From contig NZ_JARXVM010000022.1 in NCBI RefSeq assembly GCF_029892285.1, positions 30,720 to 94,719 of the forward strand: 64,000 bases of DNA, written 5' to 3'. Origin of the DNA: Rhizobium sp. SG_E_25_P2. Lineage in GTDB: Bacteria > Pseudomonadota > Alphaproteobacteria > Rhizobiales > Rhizobiaceae. The notes under the pieces were generated by a model. It ran no database searches and was not told the DNA's origin. It worked only from the letters and a program-made list of their open reading frames with translations. This document shows, piece by piece, positions 20,006 to 30,454 of this stretch. Made by a program: the position numbers and the translations under genes. Within the stretch, counting starts at the first letter, position 1. Every line of letters starts with the position of its first letter.

Positions 20006-20167
20006 GATGTCGTTTCCTCACGATTGCCTGGCCCGCAAAAGCGCGGACCATTGCAATCGATGTGGGAAAGCGTGTGACGCATTCAAGCAGAATTGCGTCG
20101 AAATCGGACAAGAGCCTGAAACGTCTTGCGTTTTTCAACAGTCGCTTAAACACGCAAGACGCGAGGA

Positions 20168-21490
20168 TCAGACCTTCGCAGATGAAGACGGCGCACGCCG
20201 CGGCAATTTCAACCGGGGCGCGGCGGATTTCGCCGGCGTATTGGAGTTGACCGCCTCCGTCTTCACGCCGTGTTCGCGCATGAAGGCGACAATGCGGGGC
20301 ACGATTTCCTTGCGGAAACGCGAACCGTTGAAGACGCCATAATGGCCGACATCCGGCTGGACGTAATGGGCGCGCTTGGCGTCCGTCAGCGACGAGCAGA
20401 GCGTCTGAGCGGCATGCGTCTGGCCGACGCCGGAGATATCGTCGTTTTCCCCTTCGACAGTGAGGAGCGCGGTGCGGCGGATCTTGGAGCAATCAACGCG
20501 GGAGCCGCGATGCATCATCTCGCCCTTGGGCAGGGAATGTTTGATGAAAACGGTGTCGACCGTCTGCAGATAGAATTCCGCCGTCAAATCCATCACCGCC
20601 AGATATTCGTCATAGAAATCGCGATGCTTGTCGGCGGAATCGCCGTCATTCTTGACGAGATGGAAGAAGAAATCCTTGTGCGCGATCATATGGCGATCGA
20701 GATTCATCGACATGAAGCCCGACAGCTGCAGGAAGCCGGGATAGACGGTGCGCATGAAACCCGGCTGCGGCCATGGCACCTGCATGACGACATTGTCTGC
20801 GAACCAGCTGAGCGGCCTGTCCTGGGCGAGCTGGTTGACGGCTGTGGGATTGATGCGGGTGTCGATCGGCCCGCCCATCAGCGTCATCGAGGCGGGAGCC
20901 AGGGGATCATTGTCTTCTTCCATGCGGGCCACCGCGGCGAGCACGGGCACCGAGGGCTGGCAGACAGCGAGCACATGTGTGTCTTCGCCGAGGAACCTGA
21001 TCATCTCGATGACGTAATCAATATAGTCGTCGAGATCGAAGGAGCCCTCGCTCAGGGGCACCATGCGGGCGTCTTTCCAGTCGGTGATATAAATGTCCGC
21101 CTGAGGAAGCAGGGCTTCCACAGTGCCGCGCAACAAAGTGGCGTAGTGGCCGGACATCGGCGCGACGATCAACAGCTTGGGATCGCGACCATGGCCTGAT
21201 GGCACAACGCGCTCGAAATGCAGAAGGTCGCAAAAGGGTTTGGACAGAACCACATGCTCGTGAACCGATACTGACCGGCCCGAAATCATCGTGGTCGGCA
21301 GATCGAAGGACGGTTTGCCATAGCGCCGGGTGGCGCGTTCGAAGACTTCGAGACCAGCCGCCATGGACCGCCCCATGGCGGTGTAGGAGAGCGGGTTGAA
21401 GGGATTGGAACAAGCGATCCGCATTGACTCGGCCGTCGCCCGGGCGGGCGCCATGGCCGCATGGCCAAACTCATAGATGTGATAGAACAT
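20168..21490 (-). CDS. phaZ: Intracellular polyhydroxyalkanoate depolymerase
   Basis: Mobilises poly-3-hydroxybutyrate granules inside the cell. The 440-residue alpha/beta-hydrolase has Cys177 in THVLAVCQPSVPVLAAV at the nucleophile position, as in the Cys-type intracellular depolymerases of the PhaZ1 class, rather than the Ser of a lipase box. A conserved Asp-containing segment (VEGENDDISGVGQTHAAQ) and C-terminal QPDVGHYGVFNGSRF with the catalytic His complete the triad. No phaC or phasin gene is nearby. Short gaps (163 and 52 bases) separate it from the DUF2852 gene and from the next upstream gene. Confidence 0.92.
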   Translation of the reverse strand: MFYHIYEFGHAAMAPARATAESMRIACSNPFNPLSYTAMGRSMAAGLEVFERATRRYGKPSFDLPTTMISGRSVSVHEHVVLSKPFCDLLHFERVVPSGHGRDPKLLIVAPMSGHYATLLRGTVEALLPQADIYITDWKDARMVPLSEGSFDLDDYIDYVIEMIRFLGEDTHVLAVCQPSVPVLAAVARMEEDNDPLAPASMTLMGGPIDTRINPTAVNQLAQDRPLSWFADNVVMQVPWPQPGFMRTVYPGFLQLSGFMSMNLDRHMIAHKDFFFHLVKNDGDSADKHRDFYDEYLAVMDLTAEFYLQTVDTVFIKHSLPKGEMMHRGSRVDCSKIRRTALLTVEGENDDISGVGQTHAAQTLCSSLTDAKRAHYVQPDVGHYGVFNGSRFRKEIVPRIVAFMREHGVKTEAVNSNTPAKSAAPRLKLPRRAPSSSAKV

Positions 21491-21665
21491 GTAAAACCTG
21501 CACCTCTTCCTGGGCCGGACCGCCGGTCACGCATCCTAATTCGTGATCGACACTAACAGTTCCGACTTAATGGACAAGAAACGCGATTACGCCAAGTGGA
21601 TCGAATTCATCACATCTGGTGACGAATTGCGGAAAACAGGCCATCCGCGTGATGAGTGTCGCCCA

Positions 21666-22688
21666 TCAGCCTTGCGCCTGGATGACCGCCTTGATCAGCC
21701 CGGATTTCTGATGCGCCCAGCGCGGCAGGTCGGTGATCGCGCCGGAAAAATCGGTGCGATGGGTGATCAGTTGCTCGGTGTCGATGGCTCCGCTGCGGAT
21801 TGAGGCGATGACGTGGTCGAAATCGGCCTTCTGGGCGTTGCGGCTGCCGATGATCGACATTTCCCGCTTGTGGAATTCCGGATCGGCGAAGCTGATATCG
21901 TCCTTGACGACGCTGACATAGACGAGGACGCCGCCATGGGCGACAAACGGCAGCGCCGCCATCATCGAGACCGCATTGCCGGTGGCGTCGAACACCGCCT
22001 CAAAGCCTTCGCCATCGGTGATGGTCTTGGCCTGATCGAGCGCAGACGCGCCGACCATGATCGACGACGCAAGGCCGAAACGACCATTTGCTTCCGCGAG
22101 GCGTTCCTCGCTCAGATCCATCAACGTCACCTGGAAGCCGGCGATGCGGGCGAAAAGCGCAGTTCCCAGACCAATGGGGCCGGCGCCGACCACCAAAGCC
22201 CGAGCGCCCGGTTCGACCGCGCCGGCGCGGCGCACGGCATGAGCGCCAATGGCGAGGAATTCGACCGTCGCCGCCTGCTCCGGAGACAGGCCCTTCGCCG
22301 GATAAACATTGACTGACGGCACGACGATCTCTTCGCAAAAGGCGCCGTCGCGATGAACGCCGAGCACCTCGATCGCCATGCAGCAATTGGGCTTTCCGCG
22401 CCGGCAGGCGATGCAGCGGCCGCATGCGATATAGGGATTGACGGCGACGAGATCGCCAGGCTCGAGGCCGGAGCCAGCAGGCGCCTCCACCACATGCGCG
22501 GAAATCTCGTGACCCATGACGCGGGGATAAGCGAGGAAAGGATGCTTGCCCTCATAGATGTGGTAATCGGTGCCGCAGATGCCGATATGGCTGACCTTCA
22601 GCCTGACCTCGTCGGCCTTGGCGGCTGCTGGCTCGGCGCGCTCCACGAGTTCGAGACGGCCCGGCTCGGCGCACAGGATCGCTTTCAT
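21666..22688 (-). CDS. Zinc-dependent alcohol dehydrogenase, possibly L-galactonate 5-dehydrogenase-like
   Basis: A 340-residue medium-chain dehydrogenase. Catalytic-zinc residues are in HIGICGTDYHIY and GHEISAHV; the structural-zinc cluster is the four-cysteine block IACGRCIACRRGKPNCC; the NAD(P) site is VVGAGPIGLGTALF. Closest named relatives by motif are sugar-acid and sorbitol-type dehydrogenases such as YjjN/LgoD, which oxidises L-galactonate to D-tagaturonate. That substrate is an inference from the neighbours: a GntR regulator and a tagaturonate-reductase-like enzyme read divergently. ATG at 22686-22688 (MKAILCAEPG) is chosen over an upstream ATG 12 codons earlier that runs into the promoter region. 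Confidence 0.8.
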   Translation of the reverse strand: MKAILCAEPGRLELVERAEPAAAKADEVRLKVSHIGICGTDYHIYEGKHPFLAYPRVMGHEISAHVVEAPAGSGLEPGDLVAVNPYIACGRCIACRRGKPNCCMAIEVLGVHRDGAFCEEIVVPSVNVYPAKGLSPEQAATVEFLAIGAHAVRRAGAVEPGARALVVGAGPIGLGTALFARIAGFQVTLMDLSEERLAEANGRFGLASSIMVGASALDQAKTITDGEGFEAVFDATGNAVSMMAALPFVAHGGVLVYVSVVKDDISFADPEFHKREMSIIGSRNAQKADFDHVIASIRSGAIDTEQLITHRTDFSGAITDLPRWAHQKSGLIKAVIQAQG

Positions 22689-22817
22689 GATCATTCCTCC
22701 CCTCGCCGCTGCTTGCGGCGTCATGCGATTTGCTTTTGTCTTTTATCTACAATATACAGATTGCGCAATGGGAGGACAGGTCGCCGCTTGCGGCGACGAT
22801 CGCAGACGGGAGAGCGC
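22689..22817. promoter_or_regulatory. Divergent promoter region between the dehydrogenase and the GntR gene, with candidate operator
   Basis: 129 bases between divergent starts, noticeably AT-richer than its surroundings at 22730-22765. An imperfect inverted repeat ATCT-N9-AGAT at 22745-22761 (ATCTACAATATACAGAT) is the best candidate operator for the GntR protein. This is pattern recognition only. Confidence 0.4.
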
Positions 22818-23699
22818 ATGGCGCGGCAGAACACGCTGTTCAAGGAAGCCTATAACCGATGCCTGAGTGACATCGAGGAGCAGGCAAACCTGCCATCAGA
22901 GCCGGAACTCGGCGAAAAATACGGCATCAGCCGCACCACGGTCAGGGCAATTCTCGGCCGTATGCGCGACAATGGGCTGATCGTCTGGGACAAGCGCAAC
23001 AAGATCGTGCTGCGGCCGCCCAAGGACGACGATTTCTTTCCCGACGAAGAGACCAACTCGCTCAACCAAATCATCGAACGCGCTTTCATGAAGCGCATTC
23101 TGACCGGCGAGGCCAGCCCGGGAGCTCAGATCAGCGAAGCGGAAATCGCTCGCGACGTGGGCGCCGGCACGACCAGCGTGCGGGAATTCCTCATCCGCTT
23201 CTCCCGGTTCGGGTTGATCGAAAAGCGACCCAACAGCCATTGGGTTCTCAAAGGCTTCACCCTGAATTTCGCTCTTGAACTTAGCGAGGTGCGCGAGATG
23301 TTCGAGGTCAAATCGGCGGCGGCCTTTGTGACGCTGCCGGACGACCACCCCGCCTGGGCCGAGCTCGACGCGATTGAGGCCGAACATCACACGCTTCTCG
23401 GTGACATCGAAAAGCGGTTTCTGGATTTTTCCGCGCTCGACGAACGGTTTCATCTGCTCGTGCATCGCGCGTCAGGCAACCGCTTCGTCATCGATTTTCA
23501 CGACGTAATCGCCTTCATTTTCCACTATCACTATCAGTGGAACAAGACGCATGCTCGCGCGCGCAACGAACGGGCGCTGCTCGAACATCTCGATTATATC
23601 GCCGCGCTGCGCTCTCGCGATTGCGCCCGGATCGAGGCCGCTTGCCGCATCCATCTTGCTTCAGCGCGTGAAACGCTGATCGCCTCCGTTCCCCATTGA
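22818..23699 (+). CDS. GntR-family regulator with two tandem winged-helix domains and an FCD domain
   Basis: A 293-residue transcription factor. Residues 8-66 form a GntR winged helix (LPSEPELGEKYGISRTTVRA with LIVWDKRNKIVL wing). A second GntR-type winged helix follows at about 82-145 (GAQISEAEIARDVGAGTTSV and FGLIEKRPNSHWVL). The remaining part (155-285) is an all-helical FCD effector domain with metal/ligand residues in ALDERFHLLVHRASGN and HDVIAFIFHYHYQW and the final HLASA. FCD regulators usually bind sugar acids. ATG 22818 is preceded by GGGAGAG, an adequate ribosome site. It lies divergent to the dehydrogenase and 8 bases upstream of the tagaturonate-reductase-like gene, which it presumably controls. 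Confidence 0.85.
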   Translation: MARQNTLFKEAYNRCLSDIEEQANLPSEPELGEKYGISRTTVRAILGRMRDNGLIVWDKRNKIVLRPPKDDDFFPDEETNSLNQIIERAFMKRILTGEASPGAQISEAEIARDVGAGTTSVREFLIRFSRFGLIEKRPNSHWVLKGFTLNFALELSEVREMFEVKSAAAFVTLPDDHPAWAELDAIEAEHHTLLGDIEKRFLDFSALDERFHLLVHRASGNRFVIDFHDVIAFIFHYHYQWNKTHARARNERALLEHLDYIAALRSRDCARIEAACRIHLASARETLIASVPH

Positions 23700-23707
23700 G
23701 ACCATCC

Positions 23708-24817
23708 ATGACCACACCCATTCTTCAATTTGGCACCAGCCGTTTTCTGCAGGCCCATGCCGATCTCTTCGTCAGCGAGGCGCTGGAGCGCGGCGAGGCG
23801 CTCGGGTCGATCACCATCGTTCAGACCACGCGCTCCGGCGAACGCAGCCGGCGGCTGACGGCGCTTGCCGCGCCAGAGGGTTTTCCGGTGCGCATTCGCG
23901 GACTAAGCAAGGGGGAAACGGTCGACGACATCAGGCGCGTGACCTCGGTGAGGCGGGCGCTGTCGATCCATGACGACTGGACGGAGACGGCGCGGATTTT
24001 CTCGGATGAGGCGCTGGTGGTGATCTGCAACACCGGCGACGCCGGCTATGACATCGGCGCCGAAGCCAACGGGCTGCCGGACGGAGTTCCAGAGAGCTTT
24101 CCCGGCAAGCTGACAAAATTGCTGCTCGACCGTTTTGAGAAAGGCGGCGCGGCCCTGACGATCCTTCCCGCCGAACTGATCTCGCGCAACGGCGATGCGT
24201 TGAAAACAATCGTTATCGGGCTGGCGCGGCGCTGGCGTCTTCCCCAGGCCTTTCGCGACTGGCTGGACCAAGATGTGGTGTTTTCCAACACGCTGGTCGA
24301 TCGCATCGTCTCCGAACCAATCGAGCCGGCGGGCGCGGTGGCCGAGCCCTATGCTCTCTGGGCTATCGAGACCCGGCCCGGCCAGACCCTTCCATGCCTT
24401 CATCCGGACATCGTGGCGGCCGCAGACATTTCGTCCTATGAGCGACTGAAACTGTTCATCCTTAATCTCGGCCACACGGTGTTGACCGAGACATGGTTGG
24501 CTTCGGATTTGCCGCGCGACATGGTGGTGCGCGAACTTCTGGCCCGACCCGACTATCTCGATTTCCTCGAAGATTTCTATGCCCAAGAGATTATTCCGGG
24601 CTTCGCCCATCGCGGTATGAAAGAGGCGGCGGAGGCCTATGCACTGCAAACGATCGAGCGCTTCCGCAATCCGTTCCTCGATCACAGGCTTTCCGATATC
24701 GCACAGAATCACCTGGAAAAGATCCGACGGCGTGCCGGTGGTTTTCTGGATTGGACGGGCGCAAGCGCCCCCACTCTCGAAAATATGATCCGAAAAGCCG
24801 ACCAAAACGTTCAATAA
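23708..24817 (+). CDS. Mannitol dehydrogenase family oxidoreductase, probable tagaturonate reductase
   Basis: A 369-residue NAD-dependent enzyme of the long-chain mannitol dehydrogenase family (COG0246). The N-terminus ILQFGTSRFLQAHADLF matches the G-x-G-x-F-x-R-x-H-like dinucleotide loop of UxaB/UxuB, and the catalytic-region NTLVDRIVSEP plus ERLKLFILNLGHT with Lys and Asn follow. UxaB reduces D-tagaturonate to D-altronate. The lack of other uronate genes nearby leaves UxuB (fructuronate) or another sugar acid open. Start at 23708 sits 8 bases after the GntR stop; both are probably co-transcribed. Confidence 0.75.
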   Translation: MTTPILQFGTSRFLQAHADLFVSEALERGEALGSITIVQTTRSGERSRRLTALAAPEGFPVRIRGLSKGETVDDIRRVTSVRRALSIHDDWTETARIFSDEALVVICNTGDAGYDIGAEANGLPDGVPESFPGKLTKLLLDRFEKGGAALTILPAELISRNGDALKTIVIGLARRWRLPQAFRDWLDQDVVFSNTLVDRIVSEPIEPAGAVAEPYALWAIETRPGQTLPCLHPDIVAAADISSYERLKLFILNLGHTVLTETWLASDLPRDMVVRELLARPDYLDFLEDFYAQEIIPGFAHRGMKEAAEAYALQTIERFRNPFLDHRLSDIAQNHLEKIRRRAGGFLDWTGASAPTLENMIRKADQNVQ

Positions 24818-25063
24818 ATGCTGCGTCCTCCGTTCCGGCTGTTGAAGTTTTTCGCCGGCTCGACTCTTATCGCAGCCGCATCCGGGACATTCCTCGCCTT
24901 CAGTTTTCAACGAGGCTGAGGACTGTCGTATTTGCCCGCGCGTCATCCTCCCAGGGATCCAACCCCGACGCATGGGCCTCACGACGCCAGGCCCGGTGCG
25001 AGTGTCAACGCTTCACTGCGCCCCGGAACGGGCGCGGAAGAATATATTGATAAGGAAATAGAC

Positions 25064-25651
25064 ATGTCCGATAGCCGCCACGCCGACCATCCCGCAGCTT
25101 CGATGTTCGTCGAACGTTGGTCGCCCCGCTCTTTCACCGGCGACGCTTTGCCGGAATCCGCTTTGATGACCATACTCGAAGCTGCGCGCTGGACCCCTTC
25201 GGCCAGCAATACCCAGCCCTGGCGCTTCGTCTACGGCCTGAACGGCACGCCTGAATTCGACAAACTGGTTTCGGTGCTGATGGGCTTCAACCAGGTCTGG
25301 GCGCCCAAGGCCGGCGCGCTGCTGCTGGTGGTGTCGAAGACCCAGGCGGTGAACGCCGACGGCGCCGTCAGCCCGCTGCGCTGGCATTCCTATGACGCTG
25401 GCGCCGCCGCTCTCGCCATCGCGCTGCAGGCCGAAGCGCTTGGCTATCACGCCCATTCGATGGGGGGCGTCGAGGGCGAAAAGGCGATGGACGTGTTTTC
25501 CATTCCCGAAGGCTACAAGGTCGAGAGCGCGATCGCGATCGGCAAGCTCGGTCCCAAGGACGCTCTGCCGGAAAAACTCCAGGAACGCGAAGTCAAGAGC
25601 GATCGCCTGCCCATCTCCGAATTTGCCTTCAAGGGCGAATTCAAGGCTTAA
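25064..25651 (+). CDS. Nitroreductase-family flavoprotein
   Basis: A 195-residue FMN-dependent NAD(P)H oxidoreductase of the nitroreductase fold. The N-terminal R-W-S-P-R-S-F motif and ARWTPSASNTQPW bind FMN; SYDAGAAALAIALQAEALGY and IAIGKLGPKDALPEKL are the other family blocks. Natural substrate unknown. ATG 25064 is chosen because the ribosome-binding AAGGAAA lies 8 bases upstream; a longer in-frame reading frame from 24932 is Pro/Arg-rich and unlike the family. The 246 bases upstream (24818-25063) hold nothing else that I can recognise. Confidence 0.9.
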   Translation: MSDSRHADHPAASMFVERWSPRSFTGDALPESALMTILEAARWTPSASNTQPWRFVYGLNGTPEFDKLVSVLMGFNQVWAPKAGALLLVVSKTQAVNADGAVSPLRWHSYDAGAAALAIALQAEALGYHAHSMGGVEGEKAMDVFSIPEGYKVESAIAIGKLGPKDALPEKLQEREVKSDRLPISEFAFKGEFKA

Positions 25652-25662
25652 GAAAGCCTGAA

Positions 25663-25678
25663 TGTTTCACGTGAATCA
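25663..25678. promoter_or_regulatory. parS-like ParB-binding site (1 mismatch), intergenic
   Basis: TGTTTCACGTGAATCA matches the parS consensus TGTTTCACGTGAAACA at 15 of 16 positions. It lies between the nitroreductase stop and its terminator, about 12 kb left of the origin. Confidence 0.75.
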
Positions 25679-25681
25679 CGA

Positions 25682-25714
25682 GAAAACGCCGGGGATAACC
25701 CGGCGTTTTCTGCA
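25682..25714 (+). terminator. Rho-independent terminator of the nitroreductase gene
   Basis: Perfect 12-bp stem GAAAACGCCGGG (25682-25693) with 25699-25710 around loop GATAA. A/T tracts on both arms could make it work in both directions. Confidence 0.85.
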
Positions 25715-25788
25715 TTTGTGAAGAGCGCCGGCATGGGAAACGCTGCCTTATGCGTGAACCAGTGCGACCGCCTGGCTCGACAGCCAAT

Positions 25789-26685
25789 TCATCTTTCCGC
25801 TGGCGCTCGGTTGCACCAATTATGTCCAGCGTCGATCAACACCTCTACGGGCTCTCCTCTCGGAAAGCTTACGACCTTCCCCGGCAAAGACCAGTCGGTA
25901 ACGGATCGCGGTTCCCCAACACCGGCGACATGCGCATTTGTAAGCCGTGCGGCAAGCTGGTCGAGAGTCTTGTGCGCCTCTTGCGGCCACGAGCGAGAAT
26001 CCCGGGAAAGATCGGCAGACAGACCCCAATAGTCCCATGGTTTCAGCTCCAATTTGCGTAGCGCCGCCATCTGCCGAAACAAGCTGCCCGCGACGAACCA
26101 CTCACCGGCAAGACCAAGACTCGCCACCCCCAACTGCAAGGCAATCCCCGGCTCGCCTTTCAATCGGAGCCATGCCTCATCCGCAGTCATGAACCGCTCG
26201 CCCGGCACGTCCTGGGCATCGAATGGAATTCCCTCAAGACCGGCGAATTCAACGTCGAGGCGCTTCCACCGCCCGCCGTCGCGCCATTCGCAAAGCCAAT
26301 GATCCTCCCAGTAGCCGGGCGCAAGATAATCGGCAAACCCGACGCACAAGCGAGCCGGCACGCCGCCGAGACGGAATCTGCTCACGGCTAGAAGGGCGAA
26401 ATCGCGGCATAAGCCACCGACTTTTGCGCTGCGGTGCTGCGGCCCGTCCAGCAGTTCTCTGCTCACAGCGGCAGACAGTAATTCCGCCACAGAGCGAAGT
26501 TCCAGATCCGCAAACTGTTCTGGCTGGAAACCCCACCGCCTGGATTCGGGGCCGCGCGGATGTTGCATCCAAGAATTGATCCACCGGGCGACCGCATTTG
26601 GCTCATCGCCGGCTCGACTCAGTGTTTCACGATGGGGCCCGGGATCCGAGTAGAGGCTCTGGGACGCATAGAAGGATGTGTGCAT
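25789..26685 (-). CDS. Transglutaminase-like superfamily protein
   Basis: A 298-residue protein with the papain-like transglutaminase core. The catalytic triad is seen as Cys in GGLCRDFALL, His in YWEDHWLCEW and Asp in RWKRLDVEF. No signal peptide or membrane helix is evident, so it should be cytoplasmic. The substrate is unknown. ATG at 26683-26685 (MHTSFYASQSL) is preferred to an upstream in-frame ATG at 26793 because the extra 36 residues are low in family-like features. It stands alone between two terminators and faces the nitroreductase convergently. Confidence 0.75.
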   Translation of the reverse strand: MHTSFYASQSLYSDPGPHRETLSRAGDEPNAVARWINSWMQHPRGPESRRWGFQPEQFADLELRSVAELLSAAVSRELLDGPQHRSAKVGGLCRDFALLAVSRFRLGGVPARLCVGFADYLAPGYWEDHWLCEWRDGGRWKRLDVEFAGLEGIPFDAQDVPGERFMTADEAWLRLKGEPGIALQLGVASLGLAGEWFVAGSLFRQMAALRKLELKPWDYWGLSADLSRDSRSWPQEAHKTLDQLAARLTNAHVAGVGEPRSVTDWSLPGKVVSFPRGEPVEVLIDAGHNWCNRAPAER

Positions 26686-26847
26686 GGATGTCTCTTTCCA
26701 GTTGAGGTCGAGACACGACAAGGAGGGCAAATTTTCAAAATTTGTCAATTGGGGCTTGCCGCCGATTTCCACGTTTTCGAGGTTATCGGGCACGGGGATT
26801 CCCCGAAGAACGAGCGTGCGTGGTGTTCGATCTTAGCAACCGCTGAA

Positions 26848-26882
26848 AGAAAAACCGCCCGCGACATTCCTGTCGCGGGCGG
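26848..26882 (-). terminator. Rho-independent terminator of gyrB
   Basis: Perfect 12-bp stem CCGCCCGCGACA (26855-26866) with 26871-26882 around TTCC. On the minus strand it is followed by TTTTTCTTTC, so it terminates gyrB transcription. Confidence 0.9.
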
Positions 26883-26936
26883 CTTGATTTCGGTCGTCAG
26901 GGGCGTTCGTTAACGCACCACATGACAGTGGAGGGG

Positions 26937-29435
<2,499 letters not shown>

Positions 29436-29519
29436 TCACTTTTCAGAAGGTGACCGACTATAGGATTTTTCCCCGAAAGGCCAAAGCTTGCCCATGGAAT
29501 TCAGGCGGAAAACGGGCTG

Positions 29520-29897
29520 TTACCGGGCTTTTTCCCTGAGAAAAACGAGCTGGTCGAGCGATTGCGCCAGTTCCGCCAGTCCCTCGGGTGAAAGGCTGCG
29601 AATTTCGCAGGCCAGCCGGTTTGCGAAGGCGGTATATTCCGCAGGCAAACCGGTGGTGTCGACCACGACGCGGGGATGGGACTGGGCGGCCAACCGGAAG
29701 AGATCGTCAGCCTCGTCCCAGATAATGTTGAAATAGCCCGCCACCCGCTGAAGAAAATCAAAGCTTGGCCGGCCGCGATGGCCGTTTTCCAAGGCCGAGA
29801 GATAGGCGGGCGTCACGCTCAGCGCCGCCGCCATCTGCTTCTGGCTGACGCCACGCTGCCGGCGGAGCCGGCGCACCGCTTCGCCGAACGGCGTCAT
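29520..29897 (-). CDS. XRE-family helix-turn-helix protein
   Basis: A 125-residue DNA-binding protein. Residues 1-70 form a lambda-Cro-type HTH (FGEAVRRLRRQRGVSQKQMAAALSVTPAYLSALENGHRGRPS). The C-terminal half is helical with no recognised effector domain. The start overlaps the smr stop by 4 bases, so it is co-translated with the mltA-smr run. Target genes are unknown; the order smr-HTH-gyrB recurs in Rhizobiales. Confidence 0.85.
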   Translation of the reverse strand: MTPFGEAVRRLRRQRGVSQKQMAAALSVTPAYLSALENGHRGRPSFDFLQRVAGYFNIIWDEADDLFRLAAQSHPRVVVDTTGLPAEYTAFANRLACEIRSLSPEGLAELAQSLDQLVFLREKAR

Positions 29898-30454
29898 GCG
29901 CGCTCCCCACGGCTCCGCGCCAAGCGGACATACAGCGCGCCGTCGCCGCCATGATTGGCCGCGGCCGGCTCATAGGACGATATCAGCGGACGAAAATCCG
30001 GCTTGGAAAACCACATCGGCACGGCGCGCCTGAGCGCGCCGTCACTGCCGATCGAGCCGCCTTTGCCTGTAATCACCAACACATGCCTGAGGCCGCGCTC
30101 ATAGGCGCGAATCAAAAAGGAGTGCAGAATGGCGTGGGCCTCGGATTGGAAAAGGCCGTGCAGGTCGATCCGCGCCTCGAGCTCCAACCGTCCCTTGGCG
30201 AGCTTTCGCTTGACCGGTTTTTCCAGCGGATGATGCCGGGCTGGCTGAAGACGGGGCGGAGGCGCGGCTTCACCACCGCCTGAAGGAGCCGAAATCAAGA
30301 CCGGAGGAGCGTTGGCTTCGTTCGATTCCTGCTCGCGCATCAACGCCTCGAACGCGTCGATTTCCTGGATGCGTCCGGGGAGAGCGCGGGTGGTCCGGGC
30401 GACCTTTCCCCAGAGAATGCGATCCTCCGTGGAGAGCTTCTTGTCAGTCGCCAT
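29894..30454 (-). CDS. Smr-domain protein (MutS2 C-terminal nuclease-like)
   Basis: A 186-residue protein whose C-terminal ~85 residues form an Smr domain with IDLHGLFQSEA and VLVITGKGGSIG, the two conserved motifs; the N-terminal half is a charged linker. Smr domains of this stand-alone type cut nucleic acids, in some bacteria stalled-ribosome mRNA, but the role here is not known. ATG at 30452-30454 (MATDKKLSTED) overlaps the mltA stop by 11 bases, and the stop overlaps the XRE gene. Confidence 0.85.
   Translation of the reverse strand: MATDKKLSTEDRILWGKVARTTRALPGRIQEIDAFEALMREQESNEANAPPVLISAPSGGGEAAPPPRLQPARHHPLEKPVKRKLAKGRLELEARIDLHGLFQSEAHAILHSFLIRAYERGLRHVLVITGKGGSIGSDGALRRAVPMWFSKPDFRPLISSYEPAAANHGGDGALYVRLARSRGERA

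Noticed and set aside
25682..25714. Repeat sequence or REP element
   Set aside because: It is a single copy with terminator features and no second copy was noticed in the window.
26623..26638. TGTTTCACGATGGGGC as a further parS site in the transglutaminase-like gene
   Set aside because: Only the left half-site matches; the palindrome core CACGTG is broken.
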